A DNA stretch of 64,000 bases from Agapetus fuscipes (GCA_951799405.1 OX637339.1:3596001-3660000); one strand, 5' to 3'. Positions 46,258 to 57,702 are shown, counted from the first letter of the stretch. A program made the numbers and translations. The notes: generated by a model from the letters alone, not told the origin.

Positions 46258-46501
46258 GAGCTCAGAAAAAAACGTATAACAAAATAATGTGAGAGTTGAT
46301 AAAATTATTTTAATATCAATCTAATTTTAAATCAAGTTTCCATAAGACACATTGGTCCAGTACACATACAAACATTGCTCATGTGAAATTAGCTTTGTTG
46401 GACATAAGACAAACAAGCACTAAGGGGACGAGTTGCCTGGGTTGGTTGCTAAAAGCTATGGCGCCTGCTTGTCAGTCGTTTATTACATGAAACAAAGTAA
46501 A

Positions 46502-46747
46502 CTGTACCCTTAGTACGAGTTGCAAAACTTAAGTAATGTAAAGTTTATGGCAATTATTAAAGAGTGATTTCCCCCAAAATCTGCCGTTTTTGTTTGTTTG
46601 AACTTGATTTTCTTCATCACTGTAACTCTTTTGCTAAGACCATAAAGTGTAAGAAACAAAAACGGCAGATTTTGGGAGAAATCACTCTTTAATATTTTCC
46701 GTAAACTTTACTTTTCTCAAGTTTTGCAACTCGTACTAAGGGTACAG
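46502..46747. mobile_element. CTGTACCC-TIR palindromic element, copy 1
   Basis: Ends CTGTACCCTTAGTACGAGTT and AACTCGTACTAAGGGTACAG. Inner arms AATCTGCCGTTTTTGTTTG and AACAAAAACGGCAGATTT. Confidence 0.85.
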
Positions 46748-46947
46748 GCACAGGTAGACAATACTCACTCATCCATCTTTATCTATAATCTAAGTTGCAG
46801 AGATTTTTTCAAAATAAAATCCTCAAGATGTATACAATTCAGCGATTATTTTTGCATGGCCAGAAACATGTATTTTATATTTTATCAATCGAAAACAAAT
46901 AATCCAAGATTTAAATGTATTTGAATGAACTCCGGTTCATTAAAATA

Positions 46948-47222
46948 GGTCGGTCAATAGCTCAGTTGGTAGAGTGCTTGCATTCCATGCCGAGAGCTCG
47001 GGTACGAATCCCAGCGAGGGTGTCAGAAATGATTTCCCGTTTCGGTGTTTATTTCAAACCCAAAATAACTTGACAAGAAATGAGTCCCAGCCCTCTCGGG
47101 AGCTGGAAAACCCCAACTTCAACTGAAGTGGTTGGCGTAAAGCCGACCCTTTACCTGTAAAAATAAATAGGTCCCACTGGCCAGATGCGACAAGAAGTTA
47201 CACTATATGTGTAGCTTAGGCA
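46948..47222 (+). repeat. SINE-A copy with internal deletions
   Basis: Head GGTCAATAGCTCAGTTGGTA, B box GGGTACGAATCCC, tail TATGTGTAGCTTAGG. Confidence 0.8.
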
Positions 47223-47457
47223 CACTTTTTTGACTAAATACTTAATTAATATTCACCCAATGCCTTCTGTTGAACCAGGGTCAAAGTTGTGGTCAAAAGG
47301 CTTATAGGGAATTGAATCAGCGTTGTTTGTTTTTGTATATTTCAAACGCGCCAGTCGAAATTACCGTCTTACATTACGTTAAGAAATCCTGTAAGAAATC
47401 CTGTGTGGAAGACTCCCTAAATTTAAAAGACTCTAGGAGTCTTTGACACTTTTTGTA

Positions 47458-47708
47458 GTGCCGCAGAGGTGTTGTTTACGAGCTTGGTCGTCGCTACAAA
47501 GCGCCAATACTCAAGCAAGACCCAGTTGTTGTAAGGCTGGATGGACCTTTAGTGACCGGTCTTTGGTAAAGGTTTTATGAATTATTCAACCCATCAAAGA
47601 GCATATTATTTGAAAATATAAATGGTATATTTTGTGTGCTCCGCCGAGATTCAAACCCACAACCTTCCATTAACGAGTCCAAAGTGTTGCCACTGGACTA
47701 CGGACCTT
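47458..47708 (-). repeat. SINE-B, near full length
   Basis: GAGCTTGGTCGTCGCTACAA through CACTGGACTACGGACC. Confidence 0.8.
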
Positions 47709-48214
47709 TTTCATAAATGTTACTCGTTTATTAAAAAGTACGAAAAAAATATAGTAAGTTTTATAGCCGACAATACATCACAAAATCGCATCCTCCCTTT
47801 TGACAAATGATGGTAAAGGCGCCACCCGGCCGTGTGACGTTATTATTTTGTCTATTTCAATGCATGTGCGTACCTCATTGTTTGGAATTTTTGACTCTAG
47901 GATGTCCATCTCTCGGCGACAGCTGCTGTCTAGCAGACATTCCGAGCGGGAATTTTAAGCATACCGTGATATTCGACAATAGAATATTTCAACGACCGTC
48001 CCATTAGCTCTTATCAGCAGACGTACCTACCTGTATGCATGAATTTGTCAGTTTGGAAACTTTACGGTTGGGAAAAGGAATTTTGGGGATAAAAACAAGT
48101 TATGTTTTGCTCGAAAGTATTAAAAAAAAAAACAATTCAAAGAGCTATAATGTAAAGCATCCATAAATGAAGGGATTCTACATTTTGAATTAAATGAAGC
48201 ATTTTTTGTATTAA
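47709..48214. other. Unassigned stretch with dispersed-repeat scrap
   Basis: GGCGCCACCCGGCCGTGTGACG and GCATGTGCGTACCTCATTG (47815-47890) belong to the dispersed block of 16.6 kb. Confidence 0.4.
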
Positions 48215-48352
48215 TTTATGCATTCCATGCCGAGATTTCGGGTTCGAATCATACTGAGGGTGTCAGAAATGATTTTCCGGTTTGGTTTTTATTTCAAACC
48301 CAAAATAAAATATCGGCAAGGTTGACTAAGCCTTCACAAGAGATGAATACCT
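48215..48352 (+). repeat. SINE-A fragment lacking the A box and 3' half
   Basis: CATTCCATGCCGAGATTTC, B box GGGTTCGAATC, through TTCACAAGAGATGAATACC. Confidence 0.65.
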
Positions 48353-48538
48353 GAAAAACTGGCATCAAGATTTTTTATTAAGTAAGTAGTTTCAGTGTTT
48401 CCATGTTTTCTCAAAAACTATTAAAATTTTAAAATGGCCTACAGTATTGATTATAAACAATCTATAATTCTGTAATTTAAAAGTAATGTTACTTTCCAAA
48501 ATACAGCACATACGAAAATAAACCATAAGTAACCATAA

Positions 48539-48785
48539 CTATAATCTATTATCTAAGTTGCAAGGATATATTCATTAAAGCTCTCAGATGCATGCCCACA
48601 AACAAACACGTGTAGTTCTCGTTTACAAATGCTGAATGTGTACTTACGAATAAAATCCAGACCTCAAATGAACATAAGCCCTACAACTTTTGCCGACCTT
48701 CCCTGACACAGGGGTGACATTGGCAAAGTGAACCATTTTTACAGTATGGGTGGTCAGCCTCATACCAACCTATAATTCAAGGAAT
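48539..48785 (-). repeat. LINE-tail copy, near full length
   Basis: CTATAATCTATTATCTAAG through ACCTATAATTCAAGGAATG. Confidence 0.8.
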
Positions 48786-49319
48786 GTTACTAAAAAGTTG
48801 TTTTTTTTTTAAATGTTTTTTTGTGGTCACAATTTTTCAGTTAAATATTTGTGTTAACCTTTATAATTTAGATAAAAAAATATTAAACACGCTTAATTTT
48901 TTTCATTACAGTCACTCTTTTACTTTTACCATAAAGTTAAAGAAACAAAAACGACAGAGTAAGGGTATACAACGCTCTTATAACTGATCTAAACGAATTA
49001 GATAATGAAAATTCTACTGTTTACAAATACCTACAGACGCAAGCATGTATTATTATTGACACAATGGGTCCAAAAAAATGAAGTTTGAATCAAAACAGAC
49101 CTGTCGTCGGCCACGCTTGGTTACCCTCGGATGACTTCAGACCTCAAGGTCGTCGTCTGGTGTTTCTGATTTCCAAAAATAATGTTATCCAAGAAATCGT
49201 GGTTAGACCATTGAGTAACTGGCTTTTGTATTTTAGTTAAAACGTCAAAATATCACCGTTATTTGACACAATCATGAAGGTGTATAATTTGCCAATTTAG
49301 TCCAGAATTTTTCCCCGCA
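48786..49319. other. AT-rich stretch with a TIR-element remnant
   Basis: TTTCATTACAGTCACTCTTT and AAGAAACAAAAACGACAGAG (48900-48960) resemble the inner arm of the CTGTACCC element; otherwise nothing. Confidence 0.4.
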
Positions 49320-49440
49320 TCACGAAAAAATCTGTCAAAGATAACTCGTCCACAGACAGCTCGTTGATAGAAAAATCGGTGACAGTTCGTTGATAAGACA
49401 TTTCGGTCGAAAACATTTCGGTCACACGCAATATACTCGT
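49320..49440 (+). repeat. Phrase-repeat block
   Basis: AACTCGTCCACAGACAGCTC, AAATCGGTGACAG and GACATTTCGGTCG. Confidence 0.5.
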
Positions 49441-49515
49441 AGATACACAGACAGTTCCATTGGTTCCATCACAGAAAATAAGTTGTCAAAAAAACTATTG
49501 AAATTACTGTAGTTT

Positions 49516-49960
49516 TAATTCAGTGACAGTGAAATGAGTAAAGTATGTACCGTGGAAATGAAGCATTTGAAAAGCATGACAGGAAAAACTCTAAAGGATA
49601 GAGTTAGGAATCAATGGGTAAAGAAAGAATGTAAATTGAAAGGGAATGTGAAAGTTACGGTACAAAAGGATGTGATGAAATGGTTTGGGCATGTGGAAAG
49701 AATGACTGATGATAGTCTGACCATGTATATATACAGAGGAAGTGTGAAAGGAAAAAGAGGTGAGGGACGGCCGGGAAAAGTATGGAGTAATCAGATTGAG
49801 GAGATTGTGATAGAATGAGATATACAAAGTGATGAAAAAGGTGATGGATATGAATGAATTTGTAAGAGGTATGTAAGGATAGGAAGAAATGAAGGCAGCT
49901 CTGCAGAGGCTCTGGCCACCCTTAGCAGAATAGCGACAGAGTTACAGTTAAAATAATTAA
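49516..49960 (+). pseudogene. LINE reverse-transcriptase C-terminus and 3' tail, second subfamily
   Basis: Plus-strand frame MSKVCTVEMKHLKSM..., then MKWFGHVERMTDDSL and GEGRPGKVWSNQI. It is homologous to the LINE at 28 kb but diverged. Its 3' UTR ends CAGAGTTACAGTTA rather than in the GATTATA tail, marking a different subfamily. 5' truncated. Confidence 0.75.
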
Positions 49961-50564
49961 TTGTAGTTTTTTTATGAATGAAATTGAATCTCTGGGCATA
50001 TGAGTTCAAGCGCCAAGGTTAAAAATTAAAAAAAATACAGGTTCCAACATTTGTTTTGAAATTTAATATTATCTACTTCTTCATCTGTTGTTTTGTATTA
50101 GTGATGCAAGAATGCACAGATGGAAACTAAAATATGTAATTAATTATGACAGAAAAATATCAAATGATGATGACGATGAATAATCTGTAATCTTAGTTGC
50201 AAAGGTGTGGGCACTAACATCTGTTTAAAAAAACGCATCTAACCTGCGCAAAATTATGTAGGTACATTGTAATGACTTAACTTAGGGTTCTTTTAATTAA
50301 ATCGCGATGTAAATGTATTTTTCACAATATAGGTTACAATGTACTGTTCACTCTTCACTCCCTGCTTACAGGTCTTCGCGTCACAATGGTCAAAGCGACT
50401 CTGTCTGCCCCACAGAATCTTTGCTCGTATTTATATGTGCGGAGAGACGATTCTTGCTGTCCGAGAACTTGGTAGATACTTTCAAGTAGATGGTACTAGA
50501 GAATTGCTCCACACCACCGACGGCACACACACCAACCAGCGTGCCTAGACTCACGGGAAATCAT
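49961..50564. other. Unassigned stretch
   Basis: No supported gene; the frame at 50339-50548 has no recognisable homology. Confidence 0.4.
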
Positions 50565-50648
50565 TTGCGACACCAATGGTGGGGATCGAACCCTAGCCCT
50601 CGGCATGGAATGCCACCATTTTATCAACTAAGCTATCGACCGGACAGA
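50565..50648 (-). repeat. SINE-A head fragment
   Basis: Minus-strand GGTCGATAGCTTAGTTGATA then GGGTTCGATCCCC; body absent. Confidence 0.6.
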
Positions 50649-50687
50649 TGAATATACTCATAGCTGATAATCATGATTTTTCTTTGA

Positions 50688-50930
50688 TTAATTGTTGGTA
50701 GGAAGCTGACCTCTCATTTCGTAAAACTGGGTTCATTTTGGCAATGTCCCCCCTGTTTCAGGAAAGGTCACCAAGAGTTGCCAAGTTTATGTTTATGTGA
50801 GGTTGTATTTTTATTTAGTAAGTTCATATGCATCATATGTCAGTGCAAACTTACACGTGTCTGCTTGTGGGCGTGCATTTAATATGAGCCTTAAATGACA
50901 TTAGATATATCTTTGCAACATACAATAATA
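50688..50930 (+). repeat. LINE-tail copy, diverged
   Basis: TTGTTGGTAGGAAGCTGACC through TCTTTGCAACATACAATAAT. Confidence 0.7.
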
Positions 50931-51084
50931 GTTGCCTAACCATGCTTGAAATTCTGCGCACGTCCCTGTAATCCTTCTAGTTTTTCTCTCATCCTGTCAA
51001 CAATTTTTTTACCCGTTATATAATCGTACGTAGGTCCATTTCATCAGAGGCGTGCAAGCCGTGTAGTCTCGTATGTCAAAGCAA

Positions 51085-51252
51085 ACTCCTGCAAGCCTCG
51101 CCGGTTTCTTCCACGGAACGCTCCACTTCACCCAAGTGGCGTAAGCCAGCGGCTCTCAGGTTACCGCCGTCATATCTCCTCAAGTGTAAAAGTAAATAGC
51201 TCCCACTCTGCGAGACGGCAGTGCTATCTCTCAAGCACGTCACCGAATCAAC
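51085..51252 (+). repeat. SINE-A-related 3' fragment, diverged
   Basis: CGCTCCACTTCACCCAAGTGG then GTAAAAGTAAATAGCTCCCA follow SINE-A body order, with many differences. Confidence 0.4.
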
Positions 51253-51267
51253 CAAACTGTACATTAT

Positions 51268-51372
51268 ATAATCTAAGCTGCAAAGATGTATTAACATTCG
51301 AAACTCATATCAAATGCATGCCCACAAACAGGCAAGTGTAAGTTCGCGTTTACAAATGCTGAATGTGTGCAT
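51268..51372 (-). repeat. LINE-tail end fragment
   Basis: TATAATCTAAGCTGCAAAG through TTACAAATGCTGAATGTG. Confidence 0.65.
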
Positions 51373-51512
51373 TAAGTATGAAAGTTTACGTTTATACTCA
51401 ACCATAGTGTTCACTTTATCACTGTTTTATTTCCATACGTTTTGGTAAAGGCTTTGGTACCTACAACATGGACGTAGTCTTATACTTAGAATACAAATGA
51501 ATAATTATTTTT

Positions 51513-51802
51513 TTGATTGAATAACACTTTTTAAATTTCAAAACACTGTTTTATTTCACAAATCTATAATATATTTAAAAATTATCAATTTGTAAATATT
51601 TTAAATAATACAAAAGTTTTCGACCAATATAGTCATCTCAAATTTTATGATCACTAAGATTTTCGCGTTAGATGACTATATTGGTCGAAAACGTTTGTAT
51701 TATTTAAAATATTTAAAAATTGATAATTTTTAAATATATTATAGATTTGTGAAATAAAACAGTGTTTTGAAATTTAAAAAGTGTTATTTAATTGAATAAC
51801 AA
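51513..51802. mobile_element. Long palindrome related in layout to 38648-38847
   Basis: Arms of about 125 bp including ACACTGTTTTATTTCACAAA and TTTGTGAAATAAAACAGTGT. Near the centre both arms read GAC...GGTCGAAAAC. The right arm has CGAAAACGTTTGTATT, like CGAAAACGTTTGACTT of the other palindrome. Confidence 0.75.
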
Positions 51803-52954
51803 TAAAAAAATATGAATTTTCACAGTGTTAATACACAAACCATACAAAATAGAATAATTAATTGATTAACGTAAAGGTAAAACTGAATAAGTGGCATATT
51901 AAGCTAACATGGGTTTTTCGGATAAATGCACCTTTTTTCCTATTTTCTACGATAGAAAACACTACAAACGTATGGAAAACCTGTATTTTAGAAGTTTTTC
52001 ATGAGCACTTCCTTATAATTAGTTCACTTACCTACTATTGGAAGTTACCCCCAATAAAATGTGTTATCGATGATTTCTCAAATCAATGAATCAGCACTTA
52101 TTTTTTTTACCTTTATGGTGGCGATATGTGACTTTAAGCTGATAAAAAACCACCCACACGATTGACATGAGTGCATATTTTTCATTCAGTATAAAGTCGC
52201 TATGCTAACGTTAAAAATACTGGGACTTAGTACCACAGAGGTCAGACAGAGAGGAAAAGGAAAAAGTATATTAATCAGAGTAACTTTTTTTGCAGCTCAC
52301 AAGACTCTCTTACTTATCTCGGGCATTCTGTCGTCTACCGTGCGTGTTATTTAGGGCCTTTTCTAAATTTCCAAAATCCGAAATGACTTGTTTAAATAAG
52401 TTTTTAGCACATGAATATTTTCAAAGGATCCATGGACAGTGTTTAAATAATTCGGATTATCTCACAAAAAATAATGTCTTTCCACACATGCGACCCCTTC
52501 GGGGAAACGCAAGCAAGAAGTTACACTATATGTGTAGCTTAGTTGCGTTTTTTACACATGCACTCTTTTCTTTTCCTATTTTTTGGCTAGCTTTGAAAAA
52601 AAAAATATTCTTTAAAAAAAATGATTTTGTCTTTCTTTATCTACGTAGGTATGTGGTAAGTAAAAACAGGAAATAGTAAAAATAAATAGGTTCCTAATAA
52701 CGCTTTACAACCGTCTAATCTATGCGACATATTTTTGAAACCAGTTTTGACACAACAATTAAAGAATTTAGTGTCAAGCAACTAACTGTATTTTTTTAAT
52801 AAATACTTTGGAAATAAATTCTAAGCCATATTTGTTTTACGAAATTCATTATTTTCTGATTCTACAAAATGAGGTCGGAAGATTGACCAGGTCGCGAAAA
52901 TTAACGTCGTCACCCGGCCGGGTGGCTAAAGAGAAGGCATACAAATATTTTGTT
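51803..52954. other. Unassigned AT-rich stretch
   Basis: Only the SINE-A tail scrap at 52486-52556 is recognised. A phrase CGATTTCTCAAATCA...TCAGCACTTA at 52070 recurs at 953-983 and 53232-53262, flanking LINE pieces, so it probably belongs to a further repeat. Confidence 0.45.
52486..52556 (+). repeat. SINE-A tail fragment
   Basis: ACATGCGACCCCTTCGGGG through TGTGTAGCTTAGTTGCG. Confidence 0.65.
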
Positions 52955-53218
52955 ATCGGTTGCCAACAAGGTCAACTGCTGTCAACAAGGTTATAGTGCC
53001 CAATAGAGCAAACACATCAAAATTTGCAGACAGAAGCTTTGCGGTGGCCGGGCCGGTGGCCTGGAACAATTTACCCATCGGTGTTCGCGCGAACCAGCCT
53101 ACCACCACCTTCAGAAAGGAACTGAAGACACTACTTTTCTCGAGAAGCCATGGCGCCCTTGAGATGGTCCTGGACCATTAAATGGCGCCACAGGAAAGAA
53201 ATCATCCATCATCATCAA
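52955..53218 (+). pseudogene. CR1/L2-like LINE 3' end with CATCAT tail
   Basis: The frame contains SKFADRSFAVAGPVAWNNLP, then TTTFRKELKTLLFSRSHGAL, then a stop and ATCATCCATCATCATC. Same family as the copy at 46.05 kb but with a longer intact frame. 5' truncated. Confidence 0.75.
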
Positions 53219-53785
53219 ACGACTTGTATTTTATCCACGATTTCTTAAATCATAGAATCAGCACTTTTTTAGTTCTACCTTTAAGGTGGCATTATGGCGT
53301 ACAAAATACAACTCTAAATCGTAATGAATGAATAGAATTTTTGACAAAAATTTTAGTCACCGTTGAGTTTTTGACACTGTGGTAATAGCACTTAAAAATA
53401 TCGGAAATCCGTCCATTAAAAAAATACGCTGCACTAAATTTGACACTACTAAAATGTCTATGTTAGTATACTAGGTTTGTAAATATACAAAATGTAATAT
53501 GACGAGGAAATTTAGGTCAAATTCGTTTACGTGTCCGTCAATTTGACGCCCAAAGAGTTTAGTGAACCATTCTATGGTCGTGGCATTTGTTTATACCTAC
53601 TTAATGTCAGTGATCAACAACCTTGGGTCTATTAAGCCATTAATAATCTGCAATGTTGATTTCTAATGTTGGTGTATTAATTTGCTACATTTTTTGCATA
53701 GGAAATTTTTGACTTTTTTTGTGTAGATTTCTTTTTAAGGTTTTGTTCTTTTTTACATATATTTAAATGTAATTTATTATTCATA
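53219..53785. other. Unassigned AT-rich stretch
   Basis: No gene recognised; repeat phrase at 53232 noted above. Confidence 0.4.
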
Positions 53786-53895
53786 TTCCTTGACTTATAG
53801 GTTGGTATGACGCTGACTACCCATACTGTAAAAATGGTTCACTTTGCCAATGTCACCCCTGTTTTAGGGAAGGTCGGCAAAAGATGTGGGAAGAA
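53786..53895 (+). repeat. LINE-tail start fragment
   Basis: TTCCTTGACTTATAGGTTGG to GGTCGGCAAAAGATG, then homology is lost. Confidence 0.7.
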
Positions 53896-54021
53896 AACCC
53901 CACCCACTTTCTATTCTTGAATTTTGATAATTTTGTTTTTAGCTCAGTTAGCCTCTGAAGATGGACGAATAAAGATAAATAGCGCTTAGGCAATTAACAA
54001 CAAAAAAAAACTGTGCATCAC

Positions 54022-54270
54022 ACGTGTAGGTTAAGTTATGCTGCATGTGTAGATAGGTACTACAAAAATCAAAACCCAAAGCTCAAATGAGCATAATCAC
54101 TTGAATTTTCGCTGCACTTCCCTGAAGCACGGGTGACATTGGCAAAGATAACATTTTTTACAGAATGGGTAAACAACCTTATACCAACCTAGTCAAGGAA
54201 CATTTTTTTAAAAACATTTATAAGAAAAACACAAAACTATTAAGAAAACCTTAGCCGGCAATATTGTAGA
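54022..54270 (-). repeat. LINE-tail copy with adjoining LINE 3' UTR
   Basis: Diverged tail to ACCTAGTCAAGGAAC at 54199. It is followed by AAAACATTTATAAG and CCTTAGCCGGCAATATTG, which match the same position at 56.7 kb, so this copy extends further into the LINE. Confidence 0.65.
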
Positions 54271-54699
54271 AAAACCGTCATTTTTGTTGAATGTGTAATA
54301 TTAAACCATTTTGTTTGTAAGAAAAGTTCTTTTGGATCACTATTTTTGTAAGGAAAATTTCAAGTATATACCTCATTTTTTTTTTAAAAAGGCTTGCAAA
54401 GACAAAAAGGTTGTCCTAAGCTGCTCTCTACCACTTTGTATTGAATTGTTTATTATATAAATTTGACGTTTGCTATTTTGCAACAACAAATAATTGAACG
54501 CAATATTTTGATCGTATCCCTGTAAGCATAAAACCTTTTGTTTATACTCAACCGTAGAGTTTACGACAAAATGTATGGAAGCACACCAAGCGAGCGTTTT
54601 TGTTTTCATGCATTATTGATATAAAGCTGAGTTTTAACGTGAAGTTTATACACGTACATGGATACGAATGAATTTAGACGACAGAGAAATGAGGGCGCT
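54271..54699. other. Unassigned AT-rich stretch
   Basis: No gene or family recognised. Confidence 0.45.
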
Positions 54700-55838
54700 A
54701 TTAGGATTGTTGCTAGAACACTTGCATTCCATGCTGAGAGCAAGGGTTCGATCTCCATCGAGAGTGTCAGAAATGATTTCCCGTTTCGGTGTTTATTTCA
54801 AATCCAAAAAAAATACCGGTAAGCATTTTCAGCCTTCTCAAGAAATGAGAACCAGCCCTCCTAGGTAGGGAATGCAATCTCGGTATACCGAGATCTTGAA
54901 ATACCGAGATCTCGCATTAATCTTGAAAGACCAATCTCGCATCGAAAACAGTGCGAGATCAAGCGACAGCGCGCCACGTGTGCTATCAGCGCGCGAGTGA
55001 CGACGCGGGTGGACGCAATGCTGTTGGTGTTGCCTCTCTTGCTCCTACACCTACCCAATCTACTTGACAAAGATGACAACGTGCCACTCTCTGCAGTCTC
55101 TGCTAGAAACTTGCAGCTTTAAACACAGCGGCGTCTCTTTAACCAATCACTTCAGGAAGAGTTGGAAAATACCCTGAAATCTTGTAAACGCTCTACTCCG
55201 GTTCCAATGCACACTTCAATGTCGACCCTAGAATCCAACATCAAAAAAGAAATGCACCTTTTTGAATATAGCGGATCACGAGGAAGATATTAACAGTATG
55301 CCTATGATAATCTGGTGACAATAGTGCCGACGAGCGTGGAATCTGAGAGGGCATTTTTTTCAGTAGGCTACGTATTGTCTCACGTCAGAAGCAGATTATC
55401 TGATGACACGATTGACATTCTATGCTTCTTAAGGAGTTTTTTTTCAAAAATCCATGCTATGAGTTAACTGATTTATTCAATGATAGTCTATGATTCTGAT
55501 TAGCTTGTATTTCTGATGCTATTAAACAAAATCACATTTTTTTTTAAAATACTTTCCTTGTCAACCTAAAGCAAAATGACACTTTTTAGCAAAAATATGT
55601 AACCATGTGGCCACTAAATGCGAGATCTTGCAAATACCGAGATCTCGCGAGATTGGATTTACGTAATCTCGCAAATTTTTACTGCAAGATTGCATTCCCT
55701 ACCCCTAGGAGCTGGCAAGCCCTCACATCAACTGAAAGGGATTTGTTGTGAGGCCAGTTCCCTAACCCGTGAAATTAGATAGGTTCTGGCATAACGTAGG
55801 CAAGAAGTTACACTATATGTGTAGCTTAGTTGCGTTGC
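54700..55838 (+). repeat. SINE-A interrupted by a hAT element
   Basis: Left part to 54865 (GAGAACCAGCCCTCCTAGG) and right part from 55702 (CCCCTAGGAGCTGGCAAG to TAGCTTAGTTGCGTTG) are continuous in the SINE consensus. The hAT element with its target duplication fills the gap. Confidence 0.85.
54866..55701 (+). mobile_element. Degraded hAT transposon inserted in SINE-A
   Basis: Termini TAGGGAATGCAATCTCG and GCAAGATTGCATTCCCTA are inverted repeats. Flanking 8-mers CTCCTAGG (54858-54865) and CCCCTAGG (55702-55709) form a target duplication with one change. Near 55310-55440 the plus strand encodes NLVTIVPTSVESERAFF, then HVRSRLSDDTIDILCFLRS, the conserved dimerisation region at the hAT transposase C-terminus, with a frameshift between. 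CGAGATCT phrases are repeated near both ends. It is not autonomous. Confidence 0.85.
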
Positions 55839-56135
55839 GAGACTTCAAACTGCTTTAATCAATGTTTATTACTTTTCATTTCTTCTACAAAATAATAAAT
55901 TTTAGAAATTCAGCTAACTTCACGTTGAACTATCAAAAGTGACGTTTCACAAGATGGCGACGTTAATTTTGATTTTCACCGCGTTCATTTTCATCCATGT
56001 AGGACTGTACGCAGCATATTGTTTTACGTACCAACTATACGCGTTCCGTTACAAGCAATGCCGTATTGAAAGTAAACGTGTATCAAGGACATGGTTTCGT
56101 TTGTTGAGTTAAAATGTTTACTCTTTTAACTCAAT

Positions 56136-56358
56136 CAGTACCCTTAGTACGAGTTGCAAAACTTGAGAAAAGTAAAGTGTACGGAAAATATTAAAGCGTG
56201 ATTTCTCCCAAAATCTGCCGTTTTAGTTTCTTACACTAAAAAAGTTACAAAAGAGTTACAGTGACGAAGAAAATCAAGTTAAAACAAACAAAATCATTCT
56301 TTAATAATTGCCGTAAACTTTACATTACTCAATTTTGCAACTCGTACTAAGGGTACAG
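56136..56358. mobile_element. CTGTACCC-TIR palindromic element, copy 2
   Basis: Same termini as copy 1 (one change, CAGTACCC), inner AATCTGCCGTTTTAGTTTC. The right inner arm is partly deleted. Confidence 0.85.
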
Positions 56359-56428
56359 GGCTTTTCACAAAACACTTCATCCAAAGCTGATCTACGGATC
56401 ATCAGTTTTTGTATGGATTGTCACTAAG

Positions 56429-56880
56429 TCTAATCTAATCTAAGCTGCAAAGATATATTTCATTTAAGATTTATATCAAATGCATTCCCACAAGCAGACA
56501 TGTCTAATTTCGCGCTAACACATGCCGCATGTGGACCTACAATATAAAAACCCAATCTCAAATGAACATAAGCCCTGCAACTCTTTCCGTCCTTCCCTGA
56601 AACAGGGGTGACATTGGCAAAGTGAACCATTTTCTACAGCATGGGTGGTCAGCCGCATACCAACCTATAAGTCAAGGAACATACACAGCAAAATAACATT
56701 TTTAAAATCAACAAATTATAACATGTATGGACATCAAAAACTAACAGAAAACAAATTTTAATTTAAAAAACCCTAGCCGCCAACATCACAGATTAACCAC
56801 CATTTCTTTCTGTCCTTACACACTTCTTTCATTTCCTCCAGAGTCATAATCTTCTTCATACAGACTCTCCTTGTATTATC
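56429..56880 (-). repeat. LINE 3' end: tail plus last codons of the reverse transcriptase
   Basis: LINE-tail (56429-56680) continues into an A-rich UTR and then (56755-56880) the minus-strand codons for RVCMKKIMTLEEMKEVCKD and the stop. The order is the same as at 27.2-27.8 kb. A second copy is inserted at its 5' end (56881). Confidence 0.75.
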
Positions 56881-57138
56881 TAAATCTAAATCTAAATCAA
56901 AGCTGCAAAGATATATTTCATTTAAGATTTATATTAAATGCATTCCCACAAGCAGACATGTACAATTTCGCGCTAACACATGCCGCATGTGGACCTACAA
57001 TATAAAAACCCAATCTCAAATGAACATAAGCCCTGCAACTCTTGCCGTCCTTCCCTGAAACAGGGGTGACATTGGCAAAGTGAACCATTTTTTACAGTAT
57101 GGGTGGTCAGCCGCATACCAACCTATAAGTCAAGGAAC
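56881..57138 (-). repeat. LINE-tail copy, near full length
   Basis: AATCTAAATCTAAATC tail through CAACCTATAAGTCAAGGAAC. It lies in tandem with the preceding LINE end, about 90% alike by eye. Confidence 0.8.
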
Positions 57139-57337
57139 GCGATTGAATTATTCTCACATCTGCTCACCAACCAGCTGCTATATCTATCTATAATCTAAGT
57201 TCAAAGATGTAATTCACTGTAGGCTGCGGATGAGCTAAGACTTTTCATGTTTGAGAATAACACCGTTTGGTTTTGTTACTTACAGCATGGTGTGACATTC
57301 AAAGATCCTTGGATTTCGCTTACATTATATTTTTGAG

Positions 57338-57597
57338 GGAGTGGCGTCAAGAGTTGCAGGGTTTATGTTCATTTGAGATTTGGGTGCTTATTTTATTTTT
57401 AGATAGAAAGATAGATAGGTAGATTTATTAACACACATTTTTGTACATCACAGGTTAAACCTAATACATACAAGAATTATTGTTTACACATGCGGCACGT
57501 GTAAGCGCGAACTTTTATATGCCTGCTCCTGGGAATGCATTATTTATTATGAAGCCTTAAATTTTTATATATCTTTGCAACTTAGATCATAGATAGC
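57338..57597 (+). repeat. LINE-tail copy with internal insertion
   Basis: GTGGCGTCAAGAGTTGCAGG through CAACTTAGATCATAGATAG. About 90 bp of GATAGATAGGTAG-containing sequence (57395-57485) is foreign to the family. Confidence 0.65.
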
Positions 57598-57702
57598 TGA
57601 TTTGACATTGATTTAAAAATTGGAATACTAGATTCCTCTGTATCTACTCAAGAAAAGTCATCGTTTATTTGTCTTTGTGGGAAAATGCATTCGCCTATTT
57701 TT

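Larger units (their letters stand above)
45811..46430. mobile_element. CGTCCC-TIR element with nested insertions
   Basis: Left end CGTCCCTTCAGTGCTTGTTT, right end CAAACAAGCACTAAGGGGACG. Element sequence is broken at about 45907-46252 by a LINE-tail fragment and a CR1/L2-like end with (ATC)n. Confidence 0.75.
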
